Of a DNA stretch of 7,156 nt, positions 6,333 to 7,156 are shown piece by piece (position 1 is the first letter of the stretch; each line of letters opens with the position of its first letter). The translations under genes and the position numbers were made by a program. This DNA is from Haloarculaceae archaeon (lineage in GTDB: Archaea; Halobacteriota; Halobacteria; Halobacteriales; Haloarculaceae), in the NCBI GenBank assembly GCA_018609665.1, contig JAHENN010000153.1, forward strand, positions 1 to 7,156, written 5' to 3'. Below the pieces are notes generated by a model. That model saw only the letters and a program-made list of their open reading frames with translations. It was not told the origin of the DNA and did not search any database.

Positions 6333-6390
6333 CGTTTGTGCGTGTAACGGGCGGCCACACACCTACGTTTATTGCTGGTACACTCCGGGT

Positions 6391-6398
6391 GTTTATAT
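6391..6398 (-). promoter_or_regulatory. Putative TATA box of the dehydrogenase operon
   Basis: On the minus strand this reads ATATAAAC, about 60 bases before the ATG at 6332, which would give a leader of about 35 bases. A second candidate, AATAAAC (6367-6373), lies about 38 bases upstream of the start and would give a leader of about 14 bases. The first is the better TATA match and is part of the inverted repeat at 6385-6515. Confidence 0.45.
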
Positions 6399-6501
6399 CG
6401 GCTGTCGGCCTGTATCCGCCGGCTATCGCGACGGGAACCGACGCCGACGGCCAACCGAAAGAAATCTTCTGAGAGTTCACGCCGGCCGGCCGGGCCACAT
6501 C

Positions 6502-6509
6502 ATATAAAC
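6502..6509 (+). promoter_or_regulatory. Putative rightward TATA box, twin of the operon's box
   Basis: ATATAAAC on the plus strand is identical to the box in front of the dehydrogenase operon. A transcript would start near 6530, just at the coding remnant that follows. It may be a relic promoter or still drive a short RNA. Confidence 0.35.
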
Positions 6510-6708
6510 ACCCGGCGTCGGCCGGTGGGAGTACCGCTCGCTCGTGCCGTACATCCAGGACGACGTGATGGACGGCTAAACAGGGTCGCGGAAGCTCCGG
6601 CGGGCCGCGGGCGACGTCATCGGCGACGGTCGGGTCCGGGCGCTCGACGCGGCCGTCGACGACCTCAAGTCGGTCGACGACGCCGCCCGACTGACGGCGC
6701 GGCTCTGA
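6508..6708 (+). pseudogene. Coding remnant with in-frame stop, possibly polyprenyl synthase-like
   Basis: Frame 1 between the stops at 6505-6507 and 6706-6708 reads like haloarchaeal protein on both sides of an in-frame TAA at 6577-6579. Before it comes WEYRSLVPYIQDDVMDG; after it comes TGSRKLRRAAGDVIGDGRV, then an acidic Ala/Leu-rich helix ending LTARL. No ATG, GTG or TTG occurs in frame after the TAA, so the second half cannot be a normal gene. The string IQDDVMD followed by TGS-x2-L-x3-AG-x5-G-x-V resembles the second Asp-rich motif (FQ-x2-DD-x2-D) and downstream segment of polyprenyl (GGPP-type) synthases. The rest of that domain would be missing. The resemblance is by eye, spans about 25 residues and may be chance. 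It converges with the next gene, four bases apart. Confidence 0.35.
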
Positions 6709-6712
6709 GCCC

Positions 6713-6892
6713 TTATTCCCACTCGTCGAGCGACGGCGCCGCCTCGGCCGGCATCGAGAGCCACCGCCCGTCGGACGTCACGTCGGCGACGACGTAGGTC
6801 GGCGTGGTCCCGTCGGCGTCGTAGAGACCGATGACCTCCCCGCGGTCCCGGTCTAGGTCCTCGGGGTCCGGGACGTTCGGCGTTCGTGGCAC
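6713..6892 (-). CDS. Small acidic protein, function unknown
   Basis: This encodes about 59 residues from a GTG at 6892. The frame is open to an upstream GTG at 6922, but the ten extra residues are Arg/Cys-rich and would overlap the TATA-like TATTAT at 6913-6918. That box sits about 24 bases before 6892 and suggests a leaderless start there. The protein is acidic (PDPEDLDRDRGEVIGLYD) with a middle that could form beta strands (PTYVVADVTSDGRWLSM) and a C-terminal DEWE. Size and composition fit the many short conserved proteins of haloarchaea. I recognise no domain, and no membrane segment or Cys pair is present in the 59-residue form. Confidence 0.6.
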   Translation of the reverse strand: MPRTPNVPDPEDLDRDRGEVIGLYDADGTTPTYVVADVTSDGRWLSMPAEAAPSLDEWE

Positions 6893-6912
6893 GTGCCATC
6901 GTATCCGGCGGC

Positions 6913-6918
6913 ATAATA
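6913..6918 (-). promoter_or_regulatory. Putative TATA box for the small acidic protein
   Basis: TATTAT on the minus strand lies about 24 bases before the GTG at 6892, the spacing of a leaderless transcript. Confidence 0.35.
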
Positions 6919-6931
6919 CCACCGTTCGGGA

Positions 6932-6962
6932 CGACTCGGCTCGCGATTCGACGGGCGAGTCG
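6932..6962. repeat. Inverted repeat, 7-base arms, in a divergent promoter region
   Basis: CGACTCG (6932-6938) and CGAGTCG (6956-6962) are exact reverse complements with a 17-base spacer. They lie between the divergent starts at 6892 and 7023, where an operator could act on both. Arms this short can arise by chance in GC-rich DNA. Confidence 0.35.
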
Positions 6963-6989
6963 ACGGCGCCGCCGCCGCGAGGCGCAACT

Positions 6990-6995
6990 CTTATG
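6990..6995 (+). promoter_or_regulatory. Putative TATA-like box for the right-edge gene
   Basis: CTTATG, in the AT-richer patch 6986-6996, is centred about 30 bases before the ATG at 7023. This would give a leader of only a few bases. Confidence 0.35.
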
Positions 6996-7022
6996 ACCAG
7001 AACAGTCCGTTAGTGTACAGTA

Positions 7023-7156
7023 ATGAACACTCCAGAGGAGCCGGCGCCGGCGGTCCGGTCGATCCTGGCGGCCGCGGAGGCGCGGCCCGCCCCGGACGGA
7101 CGCGTGTCGGTCGACGCCCGGTCGCTGCCCGAGGCGCTCGCGGCCGCCGAGACGGC
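7023..7156 (+). CDS. 5' part of an unidentified gene
   Basis: From the ATG at 7023 the frame stays open for 44 codons to the window edge. It starts MNTPEEPAPAVRSILAAAEA and continues with RPAPDGRVSVDARSLPEALAAAETA. The composition is haloarchaeal (Ala/Asp/Glu/Arg-rich). The pattern is a predicted short helix, a DGRVSVD strand-like segment and a second helix. No signal peptide or membrane segment is visible. An AT-richer patch with a TATA-like box precedes the start. Too little is present to name a family. Confidence 0.6.
   Translation, partial: MNTPEEPAPAVRSILAAAEARPAPDGRVSVDARSLPEALAAAET

Larger units (their letters stand above)
6385..6515. repeat. Perfect 14-base inverted repeat carrying TATA-like sequence
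   Basis: CCGGGTGTTTATAT (6385-6398) and ATATAAACACCCGG (6502-6515) are exact reverse complements, separated by 103 bases. Each arm reads TATA-like sequence followed by CACCCGG in the direction leading out of the segment, so they look like two identical promoter/operator copies facing away from each other. The other reading is terminal inverted repeats of a small 131-base element, but no target-site duplication is visible just outside the arms. The inner 103 bases show no gene. Confidence 0.6.

Noticed and set aside
6333..6362. An upstream ATG at 6362 for the subunit-3 gene
   Set aside because: It would place ten residues ahead of the Tat signal. The ATG at 6332 puts the twin arginines at residues 8-9, the usual distance.
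4676..6454. A 592-codon minus-strand frame across the subunit-3 gene
   Set aside because: It is Arg/Ser/Pro-rich, unlike acidic haloarchaeal protein, and out of frame with the Tat-signal protein that has recognisable family motifs.
6385..6515. The inverted repeat as ends of an insertion sequence
   Set aside because: Only 103 bases lie between the arms, no transposase is present and no target duplication is visible. A small non-autonomous element remains possible and is kept as an alternative in the findings.
6893..6922. A GTG at 6922 as the start of the small acidic protein
   Set aside because: It would put the TATA-like box inside the coding region and add an atypical Arg/Cys-rich stretch.

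Overview
The window looks like chromosome from a halophilic archaeon (class Halobacteria). G+C is very high, the predicted proteins are rich in Asp and Glu, starts are often ATG or GTG with no Shine-Dalgarno site, and AT-rich TATA-like boxes lie about 24-30 bases before several starts. The domain types also fit: a receiver-PAS signalling protein, an AIR-synthase-like kinase homologue and a Tat-exported flavoprotein pair. This is inferred from composition and family resemblance. I cannot name a genus.

Layout from left to right: (1) the 3' end of a CPBP-family membrane protease gene (+, cut by the window edge); (2) a receiver-PAS signalling protein (-), convergent with it at a one-base gap; (3) an AIR synthase/HypE-like protein (+), divergent from the receiver gene across a short promoter region; (4) an MGMT/alkyltransferase-like protein (-) whose stop codon abuts the previous gene's stop and whose usual catalytic Cys is Asp; (5) a 381-base non-coding stretch with several perfect hairpin-forming inverted repeats; (6) a two-gene operon (-), first a Tat-signal gluconate 2-dehydrogenase subunit-3-like protein and then a GMC flavoprotein, joined by an ATGA overlap; (7) a 380-base region holding two identical TATA-bearing 14-base sequences in inverted orientation and a decayed coding remnant (+); (8) a small acidic protein of about 59 residues (-); (9) the start of an unidentified gene (+) cut by the right edge.

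The clearest functional unit is the operon. The GMC subunit should carry FAD and oxidise an alcohol or sugar-type substrate. The Tat-signal partner probably carries the complex across the membrane in folded form. No cytochrome or copper-protein gene lies next to them, so the electron acceptor is unknown. The other genes look like separate single-gene transcription units. I see no CRISPR array, tRNA, rRNA, transposase or phage module. The most notable points are the Cys-less MGMT homologue, the paired TATA-bearing inverted repeat beside a broken gene, and the hairpin-rich spacer.
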